Assembly (NCBI RefSeq): GCF_004193775.1
Contig: NC_041002.1
Location: forward strand, 15,328,113 to 15,392,112
Origin: Glycine soja
Taxonomy: Eukaryota > Streptophyta > Magnoliopsida > Fabales > Fabaceae
Reading direction: 5' to 3'
DNA: 64,000 nucleotides
The number at the start of each line of letters is the position of its first letter. The stretch's first letter is position 1. The notes under the pieces were generated by a model. The model saw only the letters and a program-made list of their open reading frames with translations. It was not told where the DNA came from and made no database searches. Both the position numbers and the translations under genes were made by a program. Shown here in pieces: positions 11,793 to 23,710 of this stretch.

Positions 11793-12303
11793 CGCTTGTC
11801 CAGAGCTGGGCATGGGACGAAGATCTACCGGTCGTGATCCTAGCCTCTACTCGCGTCCGTCCCTATGTACCTGAAAACAGGAAACGACATTGCGCAGCAA
11901 ACTATGGCCGCGTTACCGTTTACCTTGATTGGTCTCTGCCTTTGGATTTGGCCCGGTATTTGACCATCGCCTAAGATGATTCTGCTCCTGTCATAACAAA
12001 ATATGCATGTGTATGCGTATGCATGAGCGTTTCCAAATGCAATAATCTTTTTAGTGAAAGCTGGTCAAGTTCAGTTTTAACTAAGCACTTGGGGCATCCC
12101 ATGGACTGAGTGAAAAGGCTCAGGTTATCGAATACTGCACATATTTTAAAGCACAAAGTGAGGACCGGAACCAGAATCCTATGCTTTTTTCTTTTAAAAG
12201 ACTGTGACGAGAAAATTACAGAGGACAGGAATCCCTGGGGGAAACCAAGAAGGACACATAAAAATAAAAGAACATGCAACAACTCCTTCAATTGCCCCAG
12301 ATC
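11793..12303 (-). other. Region between pol stop and hairpin, element B
   Basis: No gene supported. It follows the pol stop codon at 12304-12306 on the minus strand and contains short GC-richer and CATGTGTATGCGTATGCAT-like segments. I see no further structure. Confidence 0.5.
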
Positions 12304-13257
12304 CTAAACGTAGTATCGCTTGACAACATCGGAGTTCACGAGTGAAGGTAGCTCCTCGCCATCCATGTTGGTGAGCACCAGGCCCCTCCGGAGAAAGCCC
12401 TTTTTAAAACGAAAGACCCTTCGTAGTTCGAGACCCACTTCCCTCTGTTGTCTTTCAGAGCTTGGGAGACTTTTTCAACACCAAGTCCCCTTCGCTGAAC
12501 CGGCGCGTACATACCTTCTTGTCAAAAGCGTTCTTCACTCGTTTCTGATATAAACGCCCATGACTCATGGTGGCCAAACACTTGCCTTCTATGAGATTAA
12601 GCTGATCGAAACGTGCTTGGGCCCATTCTGATTCCTTTAATCCAGATTCCGCCAAGATTCTTAATGACGGGACTTCCACCTCAAACGGTAGCACAACCTC
12701 CATCTCATATACCAATGAGAACGGTGTTGCCCCGGTTAACGTGCGTATTGAGGTTTGGTAACCGTGTAATGTGAGTGGGAGCATCTCGTGCCAATCTTTG
12801 TATGACACGATCATTTTCTGGATAATCTTCTTGATATTCTTATTGGCTGCCTCCACAGCTCCGTTCATCTTTGGTCGGTAGGGCGTGGAATTGTGATGTT
12901 GGATCTAAAACTCCTCACACATTTCCCCCATCATCTTGTTATTCAAGTTGGTGCCGTTGTCCGTGATAATCTTCCTCGGCAAACCATATCGACAGATGAT
13001 TTCCCTCTTAATGAACCTAACCACCACACTCCTGGTGATGCTAGCGTACGACGCGGCTTTGACCCACTTAGTGAAGTAGTCGATCGCCACTAGGATGAAA
13101 CAATGTCTATTTGCAGCTTTGGGCTCTATGGCCCCAATCACATTTATTCCCCACATGGAAAATGGCCATGGTGCGGCTAAAACATTCAGAGGCAAGGGTG
13201 GAACATTGACATTGTCTGCAAACGTCTGGCATTTGTGACACTTCCTCACTTGGAGAC
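12304..13257 (-). pseudogene. Integrase (C-terminal part of pol), element B
   Basis: This is the downstream part of pol. It has the CHKCQ half of the HHCC zinc motif, then catalytic-core motifs AIDYFTKWVKA (first Asp), ITDNGTN (second Asp) and MNGAVEAANKNI (Glu), so the DDE triad is visible. The C-terminal domain ends at GEELPSLVNSDVVKRYY and a TAG at 12304-12306. An in-frame stop occurs at about 12905 between the second Asp and the Glu. The upstream HHCC residues lie beyond 14220 because a solo LTR splits the gene; with the insertion and one TSD copy ignored, the frame is continuous. Integrase inserts the element cDNA into host DNA. Confidence 0.9.
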
Positions 13258-14220
13258 TGATGCAATCCAACCCCGCAAGGGCATTGGATAGAAAACTCCA
13301 AGTAGATTGGGCCAGAGATGCAAGAGAAGGCCCTAGGGTTCTTATGAGCCTTAGGGTAGATTTCGGGCCCATGGGCTAAGTACGAGCCCACTTATCTTTG
13401 TAAATATTAGATTAAGGTTTCATTATTTTTGGGCCTTGTATTTAGGTCTCCATAATGTAGGTAGGGTACCCTAGAAATATAGGATTTTTCAGCCCTTGTA
13501 TTTTAGGGCACCTAGACTAGTTTTTGTATTAGGGGTAGTTTTGTAATTTCACATGCACTAAGTGGATATTTGATGTGTGTGGTTGGAAATAAATTTAATT
13601 GAATTGGTAGAAGCCCAATCCAATTAAATTTTAGAGGGGGAGGTGAGCATTTGCTTACTACACCCCATTGCCATATCATATAGTCACACTTTGTGCATGT
13701 CCTTCATGCTTTTCATGCCTCATGACACCTAAGCACACTTAGTGGAGAATCTTGGAATTGATCTTGGATTAGTGGGCTGAACCATAACTAAAATTCACTA
13801 ATCATAATTAGTGAAATTTTGGCTCCAAAGTTTGGCTCTACAAATTCAATTTCAAATTCAAGTGAAATTTGAATTTCCCTCCAATTTTGTGTGACACTTA
13901 AGCTATAAATAGAGGTCATGTGTGTGCATTTTTTTCAACTTTGATCATTTGAATATTAAACTTCAGATTTCAAAGCTCATTTGGAGCACAAAATTTCGTG
14001 CTCTTCTCTCCCTCTCCCTTCATTCATCTCCTTCTTCCTCCAAGCTCTTATCCATGGCCTCCTATGGTGGTGAGCTTCTTCTAGACTCATCTTCTCCTTG
14101 AAGTGGCGTCTCCTCTCTCTCTTCCTTTCTCCATTCCGCTGCCATTCATCTTCCAAGAAGCAAAGGAATCCATTGATGAAGAAGATCCTAGGCCTACAAG
14201 CTCCAATGGAGCTTGCATCA
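13258..14220 (+). mobile_element. Solo LTR C inside element B integrase (TSD GAGAC)
   Basis: The 963-bp insert begins TGATGCAA and ends TTGCATCA, an eight-base inverted terminal match with canonical TG...CA ends. GAGAC occurs on both sides (13253-13257 and 14221-14225), a five-base TSD. The same LTR family occurs at 52060-53035 (minus, with a polypurine tract), 55610-56601 and about 60815-61353. Orientation is taken from the copy at 52060. No internal region is present, so it is a solo LTR left by LTR-LTR recombination. Confidence 0.93.
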
Positions 14221-16717
14221 GAGACAGCAATCGCTCTCCATGGTGAGCCAATAGTAACCCGCCCTTAAGATCTTTCTAACCATGGCGTGCCCATTAGCGT
14301 GCGTACCAAAAGAGCCCTCATGGACCTCCCCCAGCATGTTTTCTGCTTCCTTAGCATTCACGCGACGTAGTAGAACCATGTCATGGTTTCTCTTGTATGG
14401 TATGCTTCCACTCATGAAGAAGCCGACCGCCAATCTCCTCAATGTCCTTTTGTCGTTGTCAGAGGCCTCCGGTGGGTACTCTTTGCTTTCAACGTATCGC
14501 TTGATATCGAAATACCATGGCTTACCATCCCGTTCCTCTTCCACCTGACAACAATGTGCGGGTCTGCCACGACACCAGAATTCAATGTACGGTAGGTCAC
14601 CGTGCGGTGGTAGCTGGAACATGGACGCTAAAGTGGCAAGCACATCTGCCATTTGATTTTCCTCTCGGGGAACGTGATGGAAGGAGATCTCATCAAAGAA
14701 ACCAGTCAATTCCTTGATATAGGCTTGGTAGGGTATCAGCTTGTGGTCTCTAGTTTCCCATTCCCTTCTCAGCTGGTGAATCACTAGTGTTGTGTCCCCG
14801 TACACCTTGAGTAGCTTGACATTGGAGTCAATTGCTGCGTGGACGGCCAGGGCGCACGCTTCATACTCAGCCATGTTGTTGGTGCAGTCGAACCCCAGCC
14901 TGGATGTGAAAGGTATACATTGATTGTTCGGAGAGACCAATACTGCCCCAACGCCATGGCCTAGAAAGTTTGACGCTCCATCAAACCACACGATCCACTT
15001 GTCCCGGTCCTCGTCTAGCTTTTCCTCAAACAAGGCCATGATGTCCTCATCCGGGAACACGGGATGCATGGGTTGATAGTCGTTGAGAGGCTGCTGAGCC
15101 AAATAATCTGCCAAGGCGCTTCCTTTTATCGCCTTTTGGGTGACGTAGGCTATATCAAACTCGGATAGCAAAACCTGCCATCGGGTGATCCGCCCTGTGA
15201 AAGCAGGCTTCTCAAAGATGTACTTAACCGGGTCCATCTTGGATATCAACCAGGTGGTATGGCTCAACATATATTGTCTTAGACGATGGGACGCCCGGAC
15301 TAAAGCACGACACGTTCTTTCAAGCTGGGAGTAGTTCATTTCATAGGCCGTGAACTTCTTACTCAAGTAGTAGACATCACGCTCTCTTTTCCTGGACTCG
15401 TCATGTTGCCCCTGCATACATCCCATCGACTCATCCAAAATTGTCGTATACAAGATGAGAGGTCTTTCGGGTACTGGGGGCATAAGCATGGGAGGGTTCA
15501 TGAGACACTGTTTGATCCTTCCAAACGCCTATTGACAATCCTCGTTCCAGCGGACGGATTGGTTTTTGCGTAAGAGTTTGAACAACGGCTCACAGATAGC
15601 GGTGAGCTGTGATATGAATCTGGCAATGTAGTTCAAATGCCCTAGGAAACCTCGGACCTGCCTCTCGGTACGCGGTTCTGGCATCTCAAGGATGGCTTTC
15701 ACCTTTTCGGGGTCCACCTCTATCCCTTTCTGGCTTACGATGAAACCTAGCAATTTCCCTTACTTGACCCCGAAGGTGCACTTAGCGGGGTTTAACCTCA
15801 ATTGATATTTCCTAAGCCTTTCGAACAACTTCCGCAAGTTGACAAGATGTTCCTCCTCGGTCTTAGACTTGGAAATTATGTCGTCCACATAGACCTCGAT
15901 TTCTCGGTGCATCATATCGTGGAACAAAGCTACCATAGCCCGTTGATAAGTTGCCCCGGCAGTCTTGAGTCTAAAGGACATCACCTTATAATAGAACGTC
16001 CCCCACAGGGTGAAAAAGGTAGTCTTTTCCATATCCTCTGGCACCATTTTTATCTGATTGTAACCGGAGAACCCATCCATGAAGGAAAACAAAGCGAAAT
16101 TGGCCGTATTATCCATGAGGATATCGATGGGTGGCAGAGGAAAATTGTCCTTGGGACTAGCTTGATTCAGGTCCCGATAATCTATGCACATTCGCACCTT
16201 CCCATCCTTCTTAGGGACTGGTACAATGTTGGCGACCCATTCTGGGTACCGAGTGACAGCCAAAAAACCAGCGTCAAATTGTTTCTTTACCTCTTCTTTT
16301 ATTTTCAAGGATGTCTCAAGCTTCATCCTCCTCAGCTTTTGTTTTACCGGGGAACACTCAGGATTTAGAGGTAATCTGTGTTGTACAATGTCCGAACTTA
16401 AACTGGACATATCTTGGTATGACCAGGCAAAGATGTCTTGGTAGTTCTTTAGCAGGGCCATCAATTCTTCACGGATGGGTGCGGTCGTACCCGTGCCTAT
16501 TTTTACTTTCTTTTTCCCACTGCCGGTTCCTAAGTCCACTAGTTCCATCTCTTCTTGATGAGGCCCCATCTCTTGGTCCTCATGGACGACTATCTTCTCC
16601 AACTCCGGGGGAAGTCCTACATCTTCGTCCTCTTCACTATCCGTCTGATCCGTTTCTTGCTTGAAATCGATGGTTGGGTCCCAGGTATTAGTACCTTCGA
16701 GGGACTCGTCGTCGGAT
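14221..16717 (-). pseudogene. Reverse transcriptase, dual RNase H and integrase zinc finger (pol), element B
   Basis: On the minus strand: an acidic N-terminal linker, RT with VPVPKKDGKVRMCIDYRDLN, a degraded FRLKTAGATYQRAM motif and the catalytic YVDD in EVYVDDIISKSK; a first RNase H domain (LILYTTILDES... YLSKKF... LRQYML); a second RNase H with WIVWFDGAS, MAEYEACALAV, VYGDTTLV and VPREENQMADVLATLAS; and the start of the integrase HHCC finger (H..GSFGTHANGH). The additional RNase H is a recognised Tat-lineage feature. In-frame stops occur near 15758 and 15526. It is separated from protease by a predicted intron and cut at its 3' end by solo LTR C. Confidence 0.92.
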
Positions 16718-16896
16718 CTGGCGTTTTAAGTGTAAAGAAATAAACATGCAAATGAATGAGAATGGGTAGAGACACAGGAACAGATGAAGAAAGATCTTTA
16801 TATTATAAACTCAGGAACAACAGACATAATGCCTTAACAAAAGGAAACTCTAAAGCCTACGCCCAACCGTAGAGTTTAAAAGCCACAAAGGGTTAC
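16718..16896 (-). other. Predicted 179-bp intron between protease/G-patch and RT
   Basis: The minus strand has donor AT|GTAACC at 16896 and acceptor CGCCAG|AT at 16718. The interval is U-rich and in frame with neither ORF throughout. Removing it joins codon phase exactly: two bases of a codon precede the donor and one follows the acceptor, giving one open frame from the G-patch segment into the acidic linker of RT. A partly spliced intron at this place is established for Ogre elements in legumes. Confidence 0.65.
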
Positions 16897-17921
16897 ATTA
16901 TGCTTGTCGCGTAAATGTCTGGGCACTCCTCTACTCGCCAATTTCCTAGTCGGAAACCAGAAGGGCATGGTCGTACCAGATCTGACCCCTTTGGAGAGTC
17001 ATCCTCACATATCGCAACGACTTGCCCTTCGTGTCCTAGACCCACGCTTATAAAGCTCCTACTGATGTGGCAGGGCGGGCCCCCTTCAACTTTTCGCCCC
17101 CATTGCGAGCCTTGGCTTCCGCTCTTCCTTCCTGCAACACTCTTTCTTATGTCCGCCTGTGTGGGTTTATAGCCTAACCCAAACTTCTCACGGTTTCCTC
17201 TGGTGCTTATCAGGCTGGTTCTGCCGCCGTTGTTCTTGCCTAAACCCATTCCGGGCTCGTAACCATTCCCCAACATCACCAGAGCCACCATTACTGCCGT
17301 ATCGGACAGGCAAGGTTGCCTAAAGAAGGAATCTACGGAGGCAATGCTTACTACCTCAAAAGACTAAAAGGCTGTTTCTAATGACTCCTCCGCGGCTTCC
17401 ACATATGGCATAGAGGACGGGCAACTTACCAAGATGTCTTCCTCGCCCGACACAATAACCAAATGCCCCTCTACTACGAATTTCAATTTTTGGAGGAGTG
17501 TAGAGGGAATGACTCCCACTGAGTGAATCCACGGGCGTCCCAAAAGACAATTGTAAGTCGGGTTAATATCCATTACTTGGAAGGTAACCTGACAAGTATG
17601 AGGGCCTATCTGTACAGGGAGGTCAATCTCCCCCCTAACCTCTCGGCGGGTTCCGTCGAAGGCACGGACCACCATGGAACTTGGCTTTAGATGGGAAGCA
17701 TTAAACGGAAATTTCTCCAACGTGTTTTTGGGCATTTCATTTAAACTGGAACCATTATCGATGAGTACCTTGGCCACGACGTGATCCATGCATTTGACGG
17801 ACACATGCAAAGCCCTGTTATGCCCTCTCCCCTCGACAGGGATTTCTTCTTCGGCGAAGGCGAGATAGTTGTTGGCGGTGATGTTATTGACAAGTCCTCC
17901 AAAGCCTTCTACAGAGATATC
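16897..17921 (-). pseudogene. Protease and G-patch segment of element B
   Basis: Minus-strand frame with the aspartic protease active site VLIDNGSSLN and the downstream YNCLLGRPWIH motif typical of plant Ty3/gypsy protease. It processes the polyprotein. After an in-frame stop near 17364 the same frame continues into MLGNGYEPGMGLGKNNGG, a G-patch-like glycine motif, followed by FGLGYKPT. A stop at about 17922 separates this part from gag, in the same frame. G-patch segments between protease and RT are known in some retroelements and are thought to bind nucleic acid; its role here is not established. Confidence 0.85.
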
Positions 17922-20493
17922 TTAGGCCACATGAGCTTCATTCAAGACCTTCACTAGCAAAGCCCGATGAGGCTCAGAGCTCATGAGTAGTTCCAAAAGA
18001 GAGACCCTGGCCGGGGTTCTGTTGAGCTGCTCAATGACCTTGAACTCACTTTGCTGAATAATGCGGAGGAACTCGCTTGCCTCCTCTAGCGATACTTCTT
18101 TCTTGCCACAGCCATCCCTTTTCTCCGGAAGACCTTTCACTGGAATATCCTCGTTCGGAGTGAGGGTCGTTTTGTCATTTTGTTCTTCCACCATCTTTGC
18201 CTTCCCTTTAACATTTGCGGGTTGTGTCGGCAGGTCAGGGGGTGCAAACACGCGACCGCTGTAGGTCACGCCGCTCAATCCCGTGATATTGGTTACCTTG
18301 GCTGACAACGAGCTGATGTCGGTGGCCTCTTCCTTCCTTTCGCTTGGAGTGCATACCTCCATGGAACTGCGTGGTTGTTTCGATATGGAAACGGAACAGG
18401 TTTAACTACCGAGGGGTATTGGGGCATTTGGGGAGCTGCGTCTTTGGTGAAATATACCACCAAAGGCTTAGGCCTTCCAAAACTTCTCTCATTTATGGAT
18501 TGCATACATATATGCTGCTCTTCACTCCCCTCTTCGCCGACAGGTCCTCCACTACTAAACATGTTTCCATGTTATGTAGCTCACCGGGATGCATCAAACA
18601 GGAATCCTCTCCGTGCCCACTGTGGAGAATTACACCCCCCCTTTTGTAGTGCCTCATAGATAAACCTCCTGGGGGCGTCACGTCCTTTAAAGGCTTAGAC
18701 CTGCACGGCCTACCGGACTCGACGGCATTAACTGCTCCCCCTCCATGATTGGCGAGCGGGTTTGTTTTCACGTTGGGTCGATCCTCTTGAAACGTCAGCC
18801 ATCCGGCGTCTATCATATGTTGGACCTTGTATTTAAGGGCCAGACATTTTTCAGTAGAGTGGCCCGGGGTTTTCCCATTGTATGCGCAAGTTGCGTCAAG
18901 GTTATACCACTTTGGGAAAGGAGGTTGGTAGATCTTCCCGGGAGATATCACAGCCATTTGATTGGCGATGAGGGATGGCAAGAGGTCTTCGTACGTCATT
19001 GGGATCGGGGTGAATTCAGGAGTTGGCCTTGGGGGAAAGTTCCTCATTGCGTTGGAACCGGCGCCAAAGTGGGCGTTGCCGGCCAGGCGAGTCGTGGTTG
19101 GAGTCGGAGCTTGGGGGGCCTCCCTCTGGATGGGTGCGGGCGCTCTAGGCTGTACGGGTGCTGAATTGGAAGAGTCCCCGGCGCGAGCTGAGAAGCTCGA
19201 GTGATGTTGCGCGTACTGATGGGTACCGTGAGAGGTCTGTGGTGGCTTGACCCATGCGGGTGCTGAAGTGACGGCATGGGTATCTCCTTCCTTCCTTTTT
19301 GCCCCAGTTGCTCTGATCCTCCTAGCATTGGTACTTGTGGAGGAGACGTAATCGAACTTCCCTCTCTTCAAACCTACTTCGATTCTATCCCCGGCAAATA
19401 CCAAGTCCGCGAAGCTGGAGGGCATATAGCCTACCAACTTCTCATAGTAAAACACCGGTAAGGTGTCTACCATCATGGTAATCATCTCCCTTTCGACAAT
19501 CGGAGGGGCCACTTGTGCTGCCAGGTCCCTCCACCGCTGGGCGTACTCTTTAAAGGTCTCACCTTCCTTTTTAACCATGTTCTACAACAGAGTTCGATCA
19601 GGAGCCATATCGAAATTGTACTGATATTGTCTAAGGAAGGCAGTGATCAGATCCTTCCAAGTACAGATGCGGGAAGCTTCCAGATTAGTGTACCAAATGA
19701 CCACGGCTCCAGCCAAGCTATCTTGGAAAAAGTGCATTAACAACTTTTCATCCCTAGAATGCGCCCCCATCTTGTGACAATACATCTTGAGATGGTTCTT
19801 AGGACAAGTCGTCCCTTTGTACTTGTCGAAATCAGGTACCTTGAATTTTAGGGGAATGACGACGTCCGGTACCAAGCAAAGATACGCCATATCCGCGAAT
19901 GGATAGTCGCCAAAGCCTTCAATAGCTCTCAATCTCTCCTCGATGAGATTGAGTTTCCTTCTTTCTTCCGCCGCCGGGGGTGGTCCCTCTGTGGACAAGA
20001 ATATTGGCTGTGCTGGGAGGTTGGGTTGAGGCAGTACGTTGGGTGCCAGACCCTCGATGGGGACCGGGGGGTAGAAATCGACGTCTACTTGGGCATACTC
20101 TCTATGATCCTCGTGAACCTCGTCTAACTATCGAGGAGGCTCCCCTTCAAGGACTGGGGAAGGGACATGACCCGCGTCATCACGCATGACTGGTGGCTTG
20201 TAATTAGGTGGTAGTCCATAAGGGTAAGCCACCCGGTTGTATCCCAAATGGGGGTTGCTGATGTGCCCTAGTGTGCTCCTTTCTTGTCCTACCGCGTTTG
20301 GGAGAGGATGGTATGTGGTAGCTGGGAGAGTTGGGTCTGCTTCGGTAGCCAAACTAACAGCGGCAGCAGTGGCCACGTTATTCTCCATGAGTTGTCTCAT
20401 GCCTAACATGGCCTCCATCATGGAAGCCACTTGCTCTTTCAAAGCTGACATGTCGGCTTTCATCTGTTCCTGCGTCTCCTCTTGGTCACCCAT
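17922..20493 (-). pseudogene. gag of element B
   Basis: The start MGDQEETQEQMKADM is followed by a Pro/Ala-rich region, then the retrotransposon gag core: FKVPDFDKYKGTTCPKNHL, a WYTNLE segment, FLRQYQYN.DMAPDR and FKEYAQRWRDLAAQV. A C-terminal region has CAYNGKTPGHSTEKC, which keeps a CxxxxxGHxxxxC-like zinc knuckle remnant. Gag forms the virus-like particle and binds element RNA. In-frame stops lie near 20128 and 19582; two apparent frameshifts near 18540 and 18360 offset each other. The same start and core occur in elements D (24731 downward) and F (37862 downward). Confidence 0.88.
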
Positions 20494-20723
20494 CGTCCTA
20501 GATTTGGATCTGGTGCGATAGGGATGCCTTGGGGCGCGTTTAGTTATGGCATTTTTCCTAAAAAACCAAACATGAGGAGTAGGTAAAGAAAAATGAATGC
20601 ATGCTAGAGATAAAATGCGGGAGTGACTTGATTCGCACTGATCTTTGGAGTAAAAACATGGGATAAACTCATTTTATTCAGAAAGTTATAACTAGTCAAG
20701 ATCTGAGCGACAATACAAACTTC
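20494..20723 (-). other. ORF1-gag spacer
   Basis: Short noncoding gap between the stop of ORF1 and the gag ATG on the minus strand, as in Ogre-type elements. No other feature seen. Confidence 0.6.
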
Positions 20724-22589
20724 CTAGCGGTTTCTAATTATATGGGTAATTAAGTCTATCATATGCTGACAATAGCTGAGAAGTCCATGGATCTCCTTGG
20801 GGGCGGAGTAGGTGTCCGCCATTGCTTTGACCTTGGCTAGCAATTGGGGAAGTTCTTGACTCCCGTTCAATGTAAGAGCAAATCGGTCCATCCACATTGT
20901 TGCCTCTTGATGTAACGAGTCGATCACCCTTCCTCTAGCCTCCATTTCCGCGTACACTTGGGCATACTCGTCTGCCACTTTATGCTCGTGGGCCATGGCT
21001 AGATTTAATTCTTCTTGGTACTTGCTGACGATGGCTAACATGTTGGTCTCTGTCTCGTATAAATGCTAAGACAAGTTTCTTTTGGACCTTAAGCAAGCAA
21101 CTAACTCCTCTTTCAAGACCATGCTATGTGCTTGTGATTGGTCTCTCTCTTCCCTTCGAAGCTTGAGCTCACTGTTGCTGCCCCACAAAGCTCCACAGAA
21201 TTTGTCTCGGCCATGCTCTTCCTTGCGATCCTTCTTGGTTTCTTATTCAAGGGCTCTTGCGGTAGCTGCATTTTCTTCTCGTAACTCAGCACACTCTTTC
21301 TGGATGTCTGTAGCGACCAACTTGAATTTTTCTTTGGCAAGTCTTGCTTTTCCTAGTTTGGTTTTTAGAACTCGGACTTCTTAATCCTCTTCCAGAGCTT
21401 TGAAGTTCTCCTCATCGATAATTTTCAACTTGGAGAGCCAATCTAACCCTCGTGTACGAACTTTCAGCCATTCATGATAACCACCGATGATGCCATTACG
21501 GAAGCCCCTAAGTTCTTTATCTTTCCTTAAAAGGCCTTCCCACGCCTTATGGACTCTTTGCATAACCTTGAAACCTTGCGCGCCAAAATCTCTCACAAGG
21601 AAAGGAGAAAGGCTCTCTTCCGCCGCTGCTCCCCTCATGGGGTACCCTAACTGTCTTATAGCAAGTGCGGGATTGTAGTTAATACAACCCCTCGTTCCTA
21701 TCAACGGGATGTTTGGGTAGTCCCCACATGAGAAGAGAACTCCCTCCTTTCCTTCCTTCCATCGAGGAAACCAGCTGATTGTTTTGCCTTCTATCCCAGC
21801 CAAGTGTTGGTCCCAATCTACTCTTCTCTTTTCGACACACGAGCGATGGCTTCGGAGCAGACATGGATGCCTTATGTCTTGTTGGAATAGGTGCAAAACC
21901 AACCATACACAAAGAGCGGGTAAACAACAGATGATTCGTGCGCTACTCTTCTCGCACCTTCGGTCAAATGTGTCAAATAAGTCTGCCAAGATGGCTACCA
22001 CCGGGCTTTCTTTGCTATGGTGATATGCAAGGAAAGCATCAATTGCGGCTAGGTCCACCAAACCGTCCACGTTTGGAAAGAGGACAACCCCAAAGATTAG
22101 CAATGCTAATACGTCCATAAACGGGACCCACTCCTCTTGATTCGCCATATCCCTTGCCTTGCCTTTTAAGTACTTCCGTGGTAGGCCCACTACGCCGTTT
22201 CGAGTTTGCTTTACACGATCCAATTCTCTAGCCGAATCCCTGACCACAACTGCAATCTTGCTTAAGGAGGGAAGAAACCCGGAGAAAAGATACGGTTTCC
22301 TTCCCCCAAGAGGACATCTTAGAATCTCCTCAAATTCTTCAACAATCGGTACTAATTGGAAGTCTCCAAACGTGAAGCATCTCAAAGGCTGGTCATAGTA
22401 TTGGGTGAGTGATACAACGACTTCCGTGGATATCTCTGCTATGGTCAAATCTAAAATCTTTCCGTACGCCTTGCGGAAGGCTTGCATTTGGAGAGGTCCC
22501 ATCAACCGCCCCTACTCCTTAATGTTGGTGATATCTAGGCCCTTAATCTTGACTTGATAAAACCTTTTTCCAGTTTGATTTGTCCCCAT
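20724..22589 (-). pseudogene. ORF1 of Tat/Ogre-like element B (extra protein upstream of gag)
   Basis: The frame starts at the ATG ending at 22589 (MGTNQTGKRFYQVK) and runs about 620 codons, with in-frame stops near 22512, 21381, 21245 and 21068. The N-terminal globular part has YYDQPLRCFTFGDFQLVP, EEFEEILRCPL and later RDFGAQGFKVMQRV, and resembles a plant family known from legume repeats as DUF7745 (recognised from memory). The C-terminal 200 residues are rich in Glu, Lys and Ala and look like a coiled coil. An additional ORF upstream of gag is a hallmark of Ogre-type elements; its function is unknown. It is absent from element F. Confidence 0.78.
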
Positions 22590-23004
22590 GTTTTACTAAA
22601 GTGAAACAAAAACCCAGTGCGAATCAAAACTCCGACATCTATCATGGGTGGAATGGATGAATGCATGAACAAATGCATATGACACAGATGCTATTTATGA
22701 ATATGAGAGCCCAGGAAATTGTCTCCTTCTTAGATACAACGTCTTGGGGTAGCACGGTGCCCGACGTATGTATTTAAGAAGGTGACATGGACCTTCCGAA
22801 ACCCGTGCATGATAAGGCACAACATGGGAATGTACATAGTACGACACTATCCACAAACAAATATAATCAAAAGGGTAAATGGCATTTGACTGTGAAAAAT
22901 GGCACGCAGCGTGTTTGCTTCGTGCCCCTATTTTTGGGACCTACATGGGAGGGATCTAAAAGGGCTTTTAGTGATAATTCCCAAGGTGGTTATATCCCTC
23001 TTGA
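22590..23004 (-). other. 5' leader of element B
   Basis: Noncoding leader. The part at 22780-22980 aligns with 38860-39110 of element F (shared ATAGTACGACA and GGCA(C/T)GCAGCGTGTTTGCT). The expected PBS and the LTR end next to it are missing; leader sequence runs directly into mid-LTR sequence near 23005. Confidence 0.65.
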
Positions 23005-23710
23005 TGGTACATAGAATGAATTCAAAAGTTCGATTTCGGGAACTTACCGGTTGAAGACAGAAGAACGACGAAGAACGAACGAAGAACGATGAAGAACGGT
23101 GGAAAACCTTCGCGAAATCGCCCATGGAAACGTCTCGGAAGCGTTACGGAAGCGCCTCGGCTTGGATTTTCTTCACGGAAACAATTTTTCTCACTAATTT
23201 TAAGTGATTCTCAGATACCAGGAGGGTTGAACATTTTTGTTCTGCCCTCCTCCCCCTATTTATAGGGGAAAAGAGGGTGGTGGTTGCCGCCCAACTCGCC
23301 CAGGCGAGCTGGGTTGCTTCCACCAGAAGGCACCGCCTTCTGTTGGAAGATCCTGGAAGGCCCAAGTGGGTCTGATTGCTATTTGTACCCCCCTATTTAC
23401 TAAATACACCCCCTGCCCTTTTTTTGCTGATTCTTTTTCCGTAACGTTATGGAACTTTACGAATTATGTAACGATACTTGTTTTCTTTCCGTAATATCAC
23501 GAAACCTTACGGATTACACAATCATTCCTTCTTTGGCTTCTGGAATGTTATGGAACTTTACGGATTGCACATTAACACTTCCTTTCAACTCTTGACATGT
23601 CGCAGAACTTCACGGATTGCCTAACGATGGGTGTCAAGTACCTCGAAGTGGTCAAGCAAGGGTCACACCCCAACAAACAGATGATCCCCGAACGAAATTA
23701 GGGTATGACA
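23005..23710 (-). mobile_element. Partial 5' LTR of element B
   Basis: This aligns with the right-hand part of the F LTRs, from GGTACATAGAATGAATT to ...GGGTATGACA. A deletion removed the PBS-side half of the LTR, the PBS and the start of the leader. GTGAG follows the LTR end at 23711-23715 and is the candidate TSD, but its partner at the left end could not be found because that LTR is truncated. Confidence 0.8.

Larger units (their letters stand above)
4880..23710 (-). mobile_element. Tat/Ogre-like Ty3/gypsy retrotransposon B
   Basis: The element reads right to left: damaged 5' LTR (23005-23710), leader, ORF1, gag, protease, G-patch, predicted intron, RT, two RNase H domains, integrase, hairpin motif, accessory ORF, tandem array, polypurine tract and 3' LTR. 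An ORF1 upstream of gag, an intron between protease and RT, an additional RNase H and repeats in the 3' UTR are established traits of Tat/Ogre elements in legumes. Every coding part carries stops or frameshifts, so it is not autonomous now. A foreign solo LTR sits in integrase. The left LTR end is truncated and no matching TSD was found. Confidence 0.85.
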
